Positions 17,773 through 27,171 are shown, numbered from the stretch's first letter. The stretch: DNA of 64,000 nt from JAXLQL01 sp046331625 (GCA_046331625.1 JAXLQL010000005.1:310001-374000), one strand, 5' to 3'. Notes: generated by a model from the letters alone, not told the origin. Numbers and translations: made by a program.

Positions 17773-18782
17773 TGCTTCCGCTGGCGTTGCTGTTGGCCGC
17801 GTGCGTGGCACCGAAAGACGCGTGCCTCGAGCGAGTGACTTTCGGAGGCCGCCATATCTTGGTTTACCGAAACTTGCCACTTCACGGCGATCCGCAGCCG
17901 CATGTGCAACGGGCATTCGTTCTGGTGCATGGCAACGCCCGCGATGCCGACCGCTACTATCGAGCGGCGCTGGCTGCTGCCGCAGCGGCGGGTCGCATGG
18001 GCGATACGTTGCTGCTGGCGCCGTGGTTCAAGGGGAACACGGGTACGGGGTCGTGCCGCGATGCGGCCGAGGCGAACGAAGCTGTCTGGGATTGCAGTGG
18101 GTGGAAAGCTGGTGAAGCTGCTGCGTCGACCAGCGCTGCCGGCAACCCCGTGTACTCATTCGATTTCATGGACACGCTGCTCTCGTGGCTCGATGACCGC
18201 ACGCGCTTTCCGAATCTGAAAGAGATTGTGGTGGGCGGGCACTCGGCGGGCGGGCAGTTCGTGCAGCGCTACGCGGCGGCGAATGTGGCGGAGCCGAAGC
18301 TGCGAGTCCCCGTGCGGTACGTGGTGGCGAACCCTTCGTCATACGTGTATCCGAACGCGATGCGGCTTTCCCCACAGGGTTCGTGCGACGTATCGGGCTC
18401 CTGCAGTGGCGAGTTCCGCGGATATTGGGACGCCGAGTATTGCACGGCCTTCAACCAATACCGCTACGGGCTCGACAAGTTGGATGGCTACATCGCCAAA
18501 CTCAGCGCCGATCAAGTGCGGTCGCAATTCGCCAAGCGCAAGGTGACGTATCTGGTGGGCGAATTGGACACGCTCGCCGATTCCCAACTGGACCAGAGTT
18601 GCGCCTCGATGGCGCAAGGGCGCAATCGACGCGATCGCGGGATTACGTTTTGGAACTACATGCGGCAGCAGTTCCACGCCGAACACGAGTTGAAGGTGGT
18701 GGGCGGGTGCGGGCATTCGGCGGTGTGCATGTTCGCGAGCCAGCCAGGGTTGGAAGCGGTGTTCGGATCCGCGATTGAATAG
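17772..18782 (+). CDS. Secreted alpha/beta hydrolase (lipoprotein)
   Basis: 336 residues. The N-terminus MLPLALLLAACVAP is a short lipoprotein signal. The hydrolase core includes RAFVLVHGNARDADRYY, the nucleophile elbow VVGGHSAGGQFVQRY and a late GGCGHSAVCMF that may supply the His. Several Cys residues (SCDVSGSCSG, CSGWKAG) suggest disulfides in an extracytoplasmic protein. The substrate is unknown. Its ATG overlaps the bshB1 stop by one base. Confidence 0.85.
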   Translation: MLPLALLLAACVAPKDACLERVTFGGRHILVYRNLPLHGDPQPHVQRAFVLVHGNARDADRYYRAALAAAAAAGRMGDTLLLAPWFKGNTGTGSCRDAAEANEAVWDCSGWKAGEAAASTSAAGNPVYSFDFMDTLLSWLDDRTRFPNLKEIVVGGHSAGGQFVQRYAAANVAEPKLRVPVRYVVANPSSYVYPNAMRLSPQGSCDVSGSCSGEFRGYWDAEYCTAFNQYRYGLDKLDGYIAKLSADQVRSQFAKRKVTYLVGELDTLADSQLDQSCASMAQGRNRRDRGITFWNYMRQQFHAEHELKVVGGCGHSAVCMFASQPGLEAVFGSAIE

Positions 18783-18803
18783 AGCCGCAATAGAATAGTG
18801 CCT

Positions 18804-20090
18804 ATGATCTGGGCATTCTTTCTACTGGCACTGCCGCACACCGAACAAGTCGCGCCGGGCGTGTGGGCATCGGGACTGGCCGACAAACTAGGGTCGGCGA
18901 ACATCGCGTGGGTGGCGAAGGGCGGCGAGGTGGCGCTGGTGCATCCGGCGCCGGCAGGCATCTCCGATTCGGACTTGCGCACAGAGGTGGCTCGCATCTC
19001 GGGCAAGAAGGTGCGCGCGGGGTCGCTCGTGGAAGCAGGCGAGCCGCACTTCCTGCGCGAGAGTGGGGTGTTGTTTGCGGGGCGCTGGGTGGTGAACGGT
19101 CCGCGAGCGAACCTGGCGGGCCGCGATACGGCGCAGTGGATCGCGAAGCTGCGCGAGTTCGAGAAGCTGGGCGCGAAGAGGGTGGTCCCGGGGCAAGGGT
19201 CGTGGGGCGGTGCGCCAATGCTCACGCGCCAGCGCGTGTTCCTGGAAGAAGTGCGGCGGCAGGTGGGCTATGCGATCTCGATGGGAAGACCGCTCGCGGC
19301 GATCCAACAGGAAGTGCTGCTGCCGGCGACCTACTACACGTGGATGCCGTACGACCTGCCTTCGAAGGAAGACATCGCGCATGTGTACGGCGAGATGACC
19401 GCGCCGCAAGCTCCGTTTCGTGGCGCCGCGATTCGGCATCCGGCAGCATTGGTGCTGATCGCGGACCGGTTCCACGAACCTGAGCATCTGGAAGCGGGCC
19501 TGCGTCCGGCAATCGAGGCGGTGGGCGTAACGCCTTACTTCACGGTGGACGTGACGGCGCTCAACGCGGAGAATCTCGCCAAGGTGGATCTGCTGGTGGT
19601 GCTGCGCGATGGGATGCTGTGGCCCGAGGGCGGCGACAAGCCTTACAAGATCTGGATGACGCCGGAGCAAGAGAAAGCCGTGGTGGACTTCGTGGAAGGC
19701 GGCAAGGCCTTTCTCAATTTGCATAACTCGATGGGGCTCTATCCGGAAAATGGTCCGTATCTGAATTTGGTGGGCGGGAAGTATATCGGGCATGGTCCGC
19801 TCGAGCGGTTCCGGGTGGAGGTGGTGGACAAGGCTCATCCGATCACGCAGGGCGTGTCGGACTGGTCCGCAGCCGATGAGCAACACACGCCGCCGCATCA
19901 GGACAAGGTGAAATTGTTGTTGCGGAACCGGTCCGATGAAGGGCAGACGGCTGCGGCGGGGTGGTGGTACGAGCCGGGTCGGGGGCGGCTGTGTCACCTG
20001 GCGAGTGGGCACACGCGGGATGCGTTGGAGCATCCGATGTATCAGCGGTTGTTGCGGAATGCGGTGGAGTGGTGTTTGCGGAAGAGGTGA
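18804..20090 (+). CDS. Degenerate MBL-like domain fused to ThuA domain, secreted
   Basis: About 428 residues. The N-terminus MIWAFFLLALPHTEQVAPGVW is a probable signal peptide. Residues about 15-130 resemble a metallo-beta-lactamase fold (VAPGVWASGLADKLGSANIAWVA, PRANLAGRDTAQWIAKLREFEKLGAKRVVPGQG), but the HxHxDH zinc motif is missing. Residues about 215-428 are a ThuA-type glutamine-amidotransferase-like domain (PEQEKAVVDFVEGGKAFLNLHNS, FRVEVVDKAHPITQGVSDW, GRLCHLASGHTRDALEHP). ThuA domains are linked to sugar metabolism. ATG 18804 was chosen over GTG 18798. Confidence 0.8.
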   Translation: MIWAFFLLALPHTEQVAPGVWASGLADKLGSANIAWVAKGGEVALVHPAPAGISDSDLRTEVARISGKKVRAGSLVEAGEPHFLRESGVLFAGRWVVNGPRANLAGRDTAQWIAKLREFEKLGAKRVVPGQGSWGGAPMLTRQRVFLEEVRRQVGYAISMGRPLAAIQQEVLLPATYYTWMPYDLPSKEDIAHVYGEMTAPQAPFRGAAIRHPAALVLIADRFHEPEHLEAGLRPAIEAVGVTPYFTVDVTALNAENLAKVDLLVVLRDGMLWPEGGDKPYKIWMTPEQEKAVVDFVEGGKAFLNLHNSMGLYPENGPYLNLVGGKYIGHGPLERFRVEVVDKAHPITQGVSDWSAADEQHTPPHQDKVKLLLRNRSDEGQTAAAGWWYEPGRGRLCHLASGHTRDALEHPMYQRLLRNAVEWCLRKR

Positions 20091-20371
20091 TGGCGGATTC
20101 GGCGAAGCGCGGGGCCGAGGAAGATACGAGGCCCCCGCAAATCAACGTCTCCAAAATCGCAGTCGACGGAGGAATCGCCGGAGCGATCTTCGCCATCGGC
20201 AGCATGGTGCTTTTTCTGGTCGGGATCCCTGTGCTTCGATGGGCCTTCCCGGTGGCGGTTGTGGTTGGTTGTGTGGTGGCTCTTGTTCTTCGCGCGGCGC
20301 GCCGCGAGAAGCCGGGGACGGACAGACTTTTGCCTGTGATGGAAGAGCAGCCGCCTGACGAGAGGCGCTGA
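20090..20371 (+). CDS. Small two-helix membrane protein (hypothetical)
   Basis: 93 residues starting MADSAKRGAEEDTRPP. Two hydrophobic helices (about residues 28-44 and 49-66: GGIAGAIFAIGSMVLFLVGIP and FPVAVVVGCVVALVL) are followed by a basic stretch (RAARREKPG) and a polar tail. Its ATG overlaps the ThuA-gene stop by one base (TGATG), which supports it as a real last gene of the run. No family recognised. Confidence 0.65.
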   Translation: MADSAKRGAEEDTRPPQINVSKIAVDGGIAGAIFAIGSMVLFLVGIPVLRWAFPVAVVVGCVVALVLRAARREKPGTDRLLPVMEEQPPDERR

Positions 20372-20383
20372 CGGAGTCACTGG

Positions 20384-20761
20384 TCAAATGCCGACAACCG
20401 ACAGCTTGCCACCGCAAGCCTGGGCAAGGCGGAGGATGTCCTGAGTATCACCGGTCAGAATGACGGCTCGATAGCGCATGGCAACAGCGACGACAACGGC
20501 GTCTACCACATCGGTCGTTCTCGTGATTCCGAGGAGTCGGCCAGCTTCGTGGGCGTCGCGGGCATCGAGCGGCACGATCGTGCAGCCGGCTAGGAACCGG
20601 CGGAGTTGAGCCTGTTTGGAGGACCGGCTGACCTGAGCCACTACCGGAGCGGGGACCAGCGCCCTTCCTGTGTCAAGGCGGGCTTTGTGGTCGGTCCAGG
20701 TTTCCCGTTGGTTTCGTTCGGCCGAGATGAGCACAGCTGCATCGTAGACGAAGTTGCTCAT
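20384..20761 (-). CDS. vapC: VapC-type PIN-domain toxin
   Basis: 125 residues. PIN-fold acidic residues are visible: VYDAAVLISAE near the N-terminus (first Asp), Glu/Asp in DARDAHEAGRLLG, then TTDVVDAVVVAVAM and VILTGDTQDILRLA. PIN toxins are Mg-dependent RNases acting on tRNA or rRNA. It overlaps the antitoxin gene by 4 bp (20758-20761). Confidence 0.85.
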   Translation of the reverse strand: MSNFVYDAAVLISAERNQRETWTDHKARLDTGRALVPAPVVAQVSRSSKQAQLRRFLAGCTIVPLDARDAHEAGRLLGITRTTDVVDAVVVAVAMRYRAVILTGDTQDILRLAQACGGKLSVVGI

Positions 20762-21030
20762 GCGGAACGCTGCGCCGACCGCAGGGCTCGGATCTCAGAT
20801 CGAACCCTCCGGCGAGCTTCCTGCATCTCCTCCTCGGTGAAATGTCCATGCTCTTCTTCCCACTCACGGATCGCTGCCAGCCCGTCGCGCCGCTTCAGGG
20901 CCATGCGCGCAGCAGTGGTCATCCAGGCGGAAACACTCACACCATCGCCAGCGGCCGCCTCAAGGACCTTGAGGTGTACACGGGGGTCGATTGTGATAGC
21001 AGGTTTCGAGGATTGGCTTCTGCGCGGCAT
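20758..21030 (-). CDS. vapB: Antitoxin of the VapBC pair
   Basis: 90 residues. The N-terminal AITIDPRVHLKVLEAAAGDGVSVSAWMTTAARMAL fits a ribbon-helix-helix DNA-binding dimer, and the C-terminal EEEHGHFTEEEMQEARRR is the acidic, helical toxin-binding tail. It precedes vapC with a 4-bp overlap. An A/T-rich stretch (TAAAAT) lies just upstream of its start. Confidence 0.8.
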   Translation of the reverse strand: MPRRSQSSKPAITIDPRVHLKVLEAAAGDGVSVSAWMTTAARMALKRRDGLAAIREWEEEHGHFTEEEMQEARRRVRSEIRALRSAQRSA

Positions 21031-21066
21031 GCATCTATTTTATCGAAGTAGGATTTCAACAGGCGG

Positions 21067-22677
21067 TCATTCATACGCGACACGAACGGCGGAGATACTG
21101 ATGTGGATGAACACGCCAAGGTCGAGTCCACGAGCTTGAAATCGCTTCAGTCCTCCGGAGTTCGTGGTCGAGAGATTGAGCGCGCCATCGTAGATCCCGA
21201 AGATCTGGCCACTGACGGGAAGCAAGCTCACGATGCGCGAGGGGACCACAAAGCGGCCGGCATCGGCGGGCACCACGCAGGTGAACGATACAAGGTCGCG
21301 ACCACACGCACCGCGCGACGAACCGAACAGCGTGAGTCGGTTACCTGCGGAACCCGCATAGTCCCACGTAACCGTGAGGTCGCGGTCACGGGCGACGCGG
21401 TCATAGTTGCCGGTGAGCTTGAGCGCGAGCGTGTCCGTCTCGAAGGCGAACGGACCCACGTCACGGCCGCCAGCGCCGTTGTCGACGCGATAGCGGCCGG
21501 GTGGAATCAGTACACGCCGCGAGTCCTCGTAGTTGCCAAGCGCGGCCGGATTCTGGTCGAGCGTGAACGTGCCGCCGGGTCCCGTGACGCGAACGGCGGA
21601 GCCGGCATCGAGCGGGCCTTGCTGGGGAGCAGGCTGCGGCGGAAATGCGGTGCCCACGCGGACCATGCACGAGCCCGAGGGCATCTCGGCTTCCGGTTCG
21701 AAAGCCCAGAGCGCGGGCTCCACGTTGCCCTCGATGCGGCCGCGCTTGAAGAAGGCGAGCCGCACGTAATCTTCGAGCGCAGTGGGCAGCAGCACCGATC
21801 CATAGCCATCGAGAAATACGATGGAGCCCATGGCGAAGTTCGGATCGTTCGAAGGCACGGGCGCAGGCCGGCGGGTTTGATTGCAAGCCTCACCTTGCGA
21901 TATCGCAACCGTAGCGAAGTTGCTCAGCACACCATCCACTTCGACAGTGAGCGGAACCTGGCACCCTTCTACGCCGGCGGGAGTTTCGAACACGATCTGA
22001 TCGAGCCCAGCGCAACAACCGGAGCGCCCGCGATAGATCACACGCCCTTGCCGGTCTCCGGCGAAGACCTTCACGTCGACCGGGAGATCGCCGGGGAGCG
22101 GTCCGGCGGATTCGTCTCCAGTCACGCGACCGAGTCCGGTACCCCAGATAACCGCGAGTTGTCCGGGACGCAAGGGACGCGTGGGCGCGTTGACCGCGGT
22201 TGCACCGGATGAAGACACGTTCTCGACGACCGCGGGTCCGCCTCCGCGCTGATCGGCGGTGAAGATTCCGAATGCGGCGCGACGCACGCGCATGGATGCC
22301 GGCGCGCTTGACCGGCCTTGATAGATCACGTGCACGGTTGCGTCTCCCGGCGGAACCGCGCTCGGCAGGATCGCGCCCACTTGCCGCGCCGAGGCGTAGA
22401 GCGGCAACGCGTCATAACCCGTACCGCCTGCGGTCACGCGCACAGAGACCGAAGCGAGCGTCGTGGAGAGTGGATAGGCTCCGGCGGTGACGAGCGTCGA
22501 TGGACCAAGCCCCGCGCCGAACACCGCGAACAGCGAGCCTTGTGCGATGCCCGCGTTCGACATGCACTGCGGCAGGTAGCTCGCGTTGTTGACGATGCCG
22601 CCCGGATCAATGGAGGGGGCGGTCTGCGCCGATGCGATCAGCGCCGCCGCAGCCGCGATCAGTGCTCGTGCGTGCAC
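21067..22677 (-). CDS. Secreted protein with TIGR03437-type beta-sandwich domains
   Basis: 536 residues from GTG 22677, with a signal peptide (HARALIAAAAALIASAQ). SIDPGGIVNNASYL starts the first TIGR03437-like unit, continuing LFAVFGAGLGPSTLV and LPLYASARQVGAILPSAVPPGDATV. A second follows (PLRPGQLAVIWGTGLGRVTGDE, VPLTVEVDGVLSNFATVAI). The C-terminal ~200 residues are unlike known domains to me, with a GGTFTLDQ segment and paired Cys. It overlaps the end of the gluconate-dehydrogenase-type gene by 19 bp, so it is the last gene of the GMC operon. The function is unknown. Confidence 0.8.
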   Translation of the reverse strand: MHARALIAAAAALIASAQTAPSIDPGGIVNNASYLPQCMSNAGIAQGSLFAVFGAGLGPSTLVTAGAYPLSTTLASVSVRVTAGGTGYDALPLYASARQVGAILPSAVPPGDATVHVIYQGRSSAPASMRVRRAAFGIFTADQRGGGPAVVENVSSSGATAVNAPTRPLRPGQLAVIWGTGLGRVTGDESAGPLPGDLPVDVKVFAGDRQGRVIYRGRSGCCAGLDQIVFETPAGVEGCQVPLTVEVDGVLSNFATVAISQGEACNQTRRPAPVPSNDPNFAMGSIVFLDGYGSVLLPTALEDYVRLAFFKRGRIEGNVEPALWAFEPEAEMPSGSCMVRVGTAFPPQPAPQQGPLDAGSAVRVTGPGGTFTLDQNPAALGNYEDSRRVLIPPGRYRVDNGAGGRDVGPFAFETDTLALKLTGNYDRVARDRDLTVTWDYAGSAGNRLTLFGSSRGACGRDLVSFTCVVPADAGRFVVPSRIVSLLPVSGQIFGIYDGALNLSTTNSGGLKRFQARGLDLGVFIHISISAVRVAYE

Positions 22678-23261
22678 GAGGGGAACTCCGCCAGCACCGT
22701 GTTTCCCTTGTATCCAAGCGCATCGACCAAGCCGGCTTTCGAGGTGAAGAATCCGTCGGCGGTGAGGCTCTTGACGGTGCGGAAAAAGGCGGGTCCGAGT
22801 TTTGGCTTCGGCTGCTTCTTCAGGCCGGAACCGGGTGGGGGCTCGCGCATCTTGTCGGCTTCCGCGCAAAGCGGGGTAAGAATCGCCACTTGCTGATCCG
22901 CGGCGAGATCCACGAATCGCTTGCCGTGCTTCTTCTGACATTGCGAATCGAGCCAAGCGATTCCGGCGCGACACTGCTGCTGGGCGTGTTTGTTGTTGCT
23001 CACCACCATGTCGATGTAGGCTGGGACCCCGGCATCGAGCGCACCCGGCGTGTCCGTAGCTGGGATGATGAGGTCGGCCATGCGCGAGATGGTGGCGAAC
23101 TCGGCTTCGTTGAAGAAGACGGGCTTCGCGGGAAGAGCAGCGGACTGGTTCGACGCAGAGTGTTCGTGCTGCGCGTAGAGCTCGTCGGCAGCGAACGGGA
23201 AGGCGCAGGTGGAGCCGATGGCTCCAATGATTTTGAGGGCTTCGCGGCGGGGTTCAGGCAT
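22659..23261 (-). CDS. Gluconate 2-dehydrogenase subunit 3-family protein
   Basis: 200 residues. It starts MPEPRREALKIIGAIGSTCAF with a Tat-like twin-arginine signal, preceded by an AAGGACG ribosome site. The conserved FNEAEFATISRMADLIIPATDTPGALDAGVPAYID and the Gly/Lys-rich C-terminus fit the small subunit of GMC-type dehydrogenase complexes. It should escort or partner the large GMC flavoprotein encoded upstream (23453-25009) to the periplasm. The intervening gap contains two hairpin repeats. Confidence 0.88.
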   Translation of the reverse strand: MPEPRREALKIIGAIGSTCAFPFAADELYAQHEHSASNQSAALPAKPVFFNEAEFATISRMADLIIPATDTPGALDAGVPAYIDMVVSNNKHAQQQCRAGIAWLDSQCQKKHGKRFVDLAADQQVAILTPLCAEADKMREPPPGSGLKKQPKPKLGPAFFRTVKSLTADGFFTSKAGLVDALGYKGNTVLAEFPSCTHEH

Positions 23262-23280
23262 GTTAGCGTCCTTTTTCGGA

Positions 23281-23321
23281 AGCGGGACTGAAGTCCCGCG
23301 CAGGCTGAAGCCTGCCCCACA
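23281..23321 (+). repeat. Dispersed double-hairpin repeat, copy D
   Basis: A perfect copy of the unit: GCGGGACTGAAGTCCCGC then GCAGGCTGAAGCCTGC, CCCACA. It lies 20 bp upstream of the gluconate-dehydrogenase-like subunit gene. Confidence 0.85.
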
Positions 23322-23393
23322 ATTCGGTCGTCGGACGGAAGGCTGATTCCAGTAGGAGCGAGCCACCGAAGCTATCGGACGCTGTGCCGGTCC

Positions 23394-23434
23394 GGCGGGA
23401 CTCAAGTCCCGCGCTGGCTAAAGCCCGCCCTACA
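23394..23434 (+). repeat. Dispersed double-hairpin repeat, copy E
   Basis: GCGGGACTCAAGTCCCGC then GCTGGCTAAAGCCCGC, CCTACA: the same second-arm variant as copy B. It lies 19 bp downstream of the GMC gene, so copies D and E form a pair about 70 bp apart, as A and B do. Confidence 0.85.
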
Positions 23435-23452
23435 AAGTGCTGTGCGGCCATG

Positions 23453-25009
23453 CTAGAGCTCCTTCTTCTCGAGACGCTCGGCGATGTACTCGGCGCTGCG
23501 AGCAGCCAGAGCCATCATCGTGTGAGTCGGGTTCTTCTCAGATGCCGAGGGAAACGCCGCGCCATCCACGACGAAGAGGTTCTTCACATCGTGCGACTGG
23601 CACCACTGATTGAGCACAGAAGTCTTGGGATCGGTGCCCATGCGTGCGCCACCGAGTTCGTGATTGGTGCGTGGCTCTTCGCCTACGGCGAGAATCTCCG
23701 CGCCTGCGGTCTCCACGATCTTCATGGCCCACTGCGTCATGTCGCGGAAGATCTTCCAGTCGTTGTCGCTCCAAGTGACGTGGCGGCGCGCTTCGGGAAG
23801 TCCGAAGCGGTCCTTCTTTTCCGGATCGAGATCCACGAACGTCTTCGCGTGCGGAATCATCTCGCCATAGGGCGACATGGTCACGAATGCAGGGTAGCGG
23901 TCGGCCACCGCTTCCTTGTAGTCTTTGCCGAAGCCGTTCACCAACCGCGCCCAACCAACCGATCTCCGGTTCTGATAGTTGAACTGCATGCCGAAGCTAC
24001 GAGCGTAGTCGCGCTTGCGCGAGTGCATGAACGACGGGATGTAGGCGTGATCGAGAAAGCCTTCGTCGTTGGCGGCGGGTTTCCCGATGAAGTCCTTCAG
24101 GAAGCACTGCACGCCGTTGGTGAAATGCGGGATGAAGTCCTTGCCGAGATGGCCGCTCGAATTGCCGAGTCCTGTGGGATAGAGGCGCGACTTCGACATC
24201 ATCAGCAGGGCCACGCTTTGCACACAGGCGCAACTGACCACCACTGCCCTGCCCTGCACTTCGCCCTCTTTGAGCGTGTCGTGGTCAACGTAACGAACTC
24301 CAGTGACTTTGTTTTCGTTGTTGACCACCACCTCTCTGACCACGCACCCGGGAAAGATCTCGAGCTTGCCCGTTTTCATCGCAGGAAGCAGGTGCACGTC
24401 GGTCGAGTTGTACTTGGCCACCACGTCACAGCCCGCCATGCAGTTGCCGCAGAAGTGGCACGAGGGGCGCCCGGACATGGGGCGGCTCAGCGTGGACTTG
24501 CGCACGTGGATGACCTTTACTCCGAGCTTTGCCGCAGCGCGCTTGATCGCCTCGTCAGTGCATTTCATCGGCACGGGCGGCAAGAACTCGCCGTCGGGAA
24601 GGTCTTCGAGCCCGTCACGATTGCCGCAGACGCCCACTTCGCGCTCGATCATGCTGTAGTAGGGCGCAAGGTCTTTGTACTCGAAGGGCCAGTCCTCGCC
24701 CGCGCCGTCGTGCGTCTTGCCTTTGAAGTCGCGCGGCCCGAAGCGCCACGCTACGGCGTTCCAGGTAAGCGACTTTCCGCCCACGCCGCGAGAGCGCTCG
24801 GAGTCAAAGCCGGGCTTGCCGGGCTTCATGGTGGGGATGTGGCGATTAGCGAAGTGGAACGGCAGTGCGTGGGTGTTGAAGTCAGTGCGCGTGTTGATGC
24901 GCGGTCCGCCTTCGACGACTGCGACATCCACGCCGTGGTGCGCCAAATGCGCGGCCATGGTTCCACCCGAAGGGCCTGATCCGACTACGACGACGTCATA
25001 AACTTTCAC
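23453..25009 (-). CDS. GMC-family oxidoreductase (FAD sugar/alcohol dehydrogenase)
   Basis: 518 residues. The FAD-binding Rossmann motif VVVGSGPSGGTMAAHLAHHGV is at the N-terminus, followed by RGVGGKSLTWNAVAWRF. A Cys-rich segment CHFCGNCMAGC (about residues 185-195) is typical of the gluconate/glucoside 3-dehydrogenase branch. The C-terminal catalytic region includes NHELGGARMGTDP and NPTHTMMALAARSAEYIAERL. It should oxidise a sugar or alcohol in the periplasm with the small subunit (22659-23261). Confidence 0.92.
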   Translation of the reverse strand: MKVYDVVVVGSGPSGGTMAAHLAHHGVDVAVVEGGPRINTRTDFNTHALPFHFANRHIPTMKPGKPGFDSERSRGVGGKSLTWNAVAWRFGPRDFKGKTHDGAGEDWPFEYKDLAPYYSMIEREVGVCGNRDGLEDLPDGEFLPPVPMKCTDEAIKRAAAKLGVKVIHVRKSTLSRPMSGRPSCHFCGNCMAGCDVVAKYNSTDVHLLPAMKTGKLEIFPGCVVREVVVNNENKVTGVRYVDHDTLKEGEVQGRAVVVSCACVQSVALLMMSKSRLYPTGLGNSSGHLGKDFIPHFTNGVQCFLKDFIGKPAANDEGFLDHAYIPSFMHSRKRDYARSFGMQFNYQNRRSVGWARLVNGFGKDYKEAVADRYPAFVTMSPYGEMIPHAKTFVDLDPEKKDRFGLPEARRHVTWSDNDWKIFRDMTQWAMKIVETAGAEILAVGEEPRTNHELGGARMGTDPKTSVLNQWCQSHDVKNLFVVDGAAFPSASEKNPTHTMMALAARSAEYIAERLEKKEL

Positions 25010-25041
25010 TCGAGAACCTCGTGGTCGCGCGAAGGCGCGGA

Positions 25042-27138
25042 CTAGAAGCGCAAGAGCCGCTCTGCTTCGCGGACGATGTCGCCCGTCTGAGGCAGGATCT
25101 CGTCTTCCAGGTCTGGATTATATCCGACCCACGTGTCCAGAGCGGCGACGCGGCCCACCGGAGCGTCGAGGCGAGTGAAGAGTTCATCGGCGATGCGAGC
25201 CACAATCTCGGCGCCGAAGCCCCAACTCCGCGTATCCTCGTGGACCACCATCACGCGGTTCGTCTTGCTCACCGACTCGGCGATCGACGGCCAGTCGTAC
25301 GGATTCAGCGTGCGCAGATCCAGGATCTCGATCGAGTGCGTGGGATCGCGCCGTTCGATTTCGAGCGCAGCTTGCAGCGACTTCTGCACCGTAGCGCCGT
25401 AGGTGACGATGGAAAGGCTCGTGCCCGACTTGACCACTCGCGCCTTCCCGAACGGGATGCAGAAATCCGCGCCCGGATGCGGTGACCGATTGTACGCCTC
25501 GCGATAGAGCTTCTTGTGCTCGAGGAACAGCACCGGATCGTCACAGCGAATTGCGGTGCGCAACAGACCGCAGGCATCGAGCGCGTTCGAAGGCATCACC
25601 ACGCGCAGCCCCGGGATGTGGGTGAACTCGACCTCGCCGCATTGGCTGTGATAAATGGCGCCGCCGGTGAGGTATCCGCCGATCGGCACGCGCAGAACCA
25701 GCGGACAGGAGAAGCCGTTGTTGCTGCGCCAGCGCAGCGTGGCCATCTCATCCCGAATCTGCATCATGGCGGGCCATATGTAATCGAAAAATTGAACCTC
25801 GGCCACAGGCTTGAGCCCTCGTGTGGCCATGCCGATGGCGCGACCGGCGATGGCCGCTTCAGCGATGGGAGTGTTGAACACGCGACTGCTCGAAAATGTT
25901 CTTTGCAGCCCCTGCGTGGCCTTGAAGACGCCACCCTTGCCTTTCACGCGCCCGAGCGCATCTTCGCGGCTGCAGTCAGCCACGTCTTCGCCGAAAATCA
26001 CGATCCGTGGATCGCGAGCCATCTCCTCAGACAGCGTGAGGTTGATCGCGTCCACCATGGTGCGCGCTTCCCCCGCGAGTTCGGGGCGAGTGTCGAAGTC
26101 GGCACCGGTGGGATCGACGCGATCGGAGTAGAGGAAGCGGAGAGCCGAACCTTTCTCGGGAAGTGGCGCGCGCAGCGCGCGGTCGGCCGCGAGCTCGAGT
26201 TCCTCGCCCACTTCATGGCTGATGAGCTGGATCGCGTGACGATCGAGATACCCTTCTTCGAGCAACCATCGCGGGAAACGTTCGAATGGATCGCGCGCGG
26301 CTTCGGCGGCACGCTCTTCGTCCGTCTTGTAGAGCCGCTCGTCGTCAGAGAGCGAGTGCGAATAGGGGCGCGTGGTAGTGGCGCGAACGAGCGCCGGACC
26401 GAGCCCGGAGCGGCAGTACTCGACGGCGTGCCACATCGTGTTGAACGAAGCCGCAAGATCGCAGCCGTCCGTATCGAGGCGGAGCAAGCCAGGGAAGCCT
26501 TCGGTCAGACGCGTGATGCTGCCACCGGCGGTCTGTTTCTCGATCGGAACGGAGATGGCGTAGCCGTTGTCTTGAATGAGAAAAACTACCGGGAGCTTTT
26601 CGAGGCAGGCGATGTTGAGCGCCTCCCAGAACTCGCCCTCGCTAGTGGCGCCATCGCCCGAGGTGACGAGCACCACTTCGTTGGCGATGGGCGTGATGGC
26701 GCGAGAGGCTTCGGCGCATCCGCACGCTTGCAGATATTGAGTGCCAGTCGGCGACGACGCGGATACGATGCGGAGCGCGGGCGAACTCCAGTGCGACGGC
26801 ATCTGGCGGCCGCCGGACGAAGGATCGGTCCCGGCGCCCACGGCTTGGAGCAGCATGTCTTCGGCGGTCATGCCGAGCGTGAGGCAGAGGGCGCGATCGC
26901 GATAGTAAGGATAGACCCAGTCGTGCCCCGCGCGGAGGGCGAGTCCGGCAGCGATTTGGATGGCTTCGTGCCCCGCGCCACTCACCTGGAAAAAGATCTT
27001 ATTCTGGCGCTTGAGTAGGATCTCGCGATCATCGAGCCGCCGCGAGAGCAGCATCATGCGGAGAGCCTTGGCGAGCATGTCGCGAGTGAGCGAGGGACGG
27101 CGTCCAAAGTCGAGTTCGTGGGTCTCGCTGAGCTCCAT
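25042..27138 (-). CDS. Fused E1 alpha/beta 2-oxoacid dehydrogenase (pyruvate or branched-chain)
   Basis: About 698 residues. The first ~330 are the E1 alpha part, with the thiamine-diphosphate motif GDGATSEGEFWEALNIACLE and IQDNGYAISVPIEKQT. The second half is E1 beta, with FGEDVADCSREDALGRVKG, FNTPIAEAAIAGRAIGMA and VRVVMPSNALDACGLLRTAI. A single fused chain is known in several phyla. It decarboxylates a 2-oxoacid for an E2/E3 complex. I chose ATG 27138, which has AGGAG nine bases upstream; ATG 27144 is the alternative. No E2 or E3 is adjacent. Confidence 0.88.
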   Translation of the reverse strand: MELSETHELDFGRRPSLTRDMLAKALRMMLLSRRLDDREILLKRQNKIFFQVSGAGHEAIQIAAGLALRAGHDWVYPYYRDRALCLTLGMTAEDMLLQAVGAGTDPSSGGRQMPSHWSSPALRIVSASSPTGTQYLQACGCAEASRAITPIANEVVLVTSGDGATSEGEFWEALNIACLEKLPVVFLIQDNGYAISVPIEKQTAGGSITRLTEGFPGLLRLDTDGCDLAASFNTMWHAVEYCRSGLGPALVRATTTRPYSHSLSDDERLYKTDEERAAEAARDPFERFPRWLLEEGYLDRHAIQLISHEVGEELELAADRALRAPLPEKGSALRFLYSDRVDPTGADFDTRPELAGEARTMVDAINLTLSEEMARDPRIVIFGEDVADCSREDALGRVKGKGGVFKATQGLQRTFSSSRVFNTPIAEAAIAGRAIGMATRGLKPVAEVQFFDYIWPAMMQIRDEMATLRWRSNNGFSCPLVLRVPIGGYLTGGAIYHSQCGEVEFTHIPGLRVVMPSNALDACGLLRTAIRCDDPVLFLEHKKLYREAYNRSPHPGADFCIPFGKARVVKSGTSLSIVTYGATVQKSLQAALEIERRDPTHSIEILDLRTLNPYDWPSIAESVSKTNRVMVVHEDTRSWGFGAEIVARIADELFTRLDAPVGRVAALDTWVGYNPDLEDEILPQTGDIVREAERLLRF

Positions 27139-27171
27139 GCGCATGCTCTCCTAGCCTCCAGTGTAGACTCC

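Noticed and set aside
16219..17916. 565-codon open frame on the minus strand
   Set aside because: Antisense of the PfkB, rhomboid and bshB1 genes; the text is His/Arg-rich shadow sequence with no domain.
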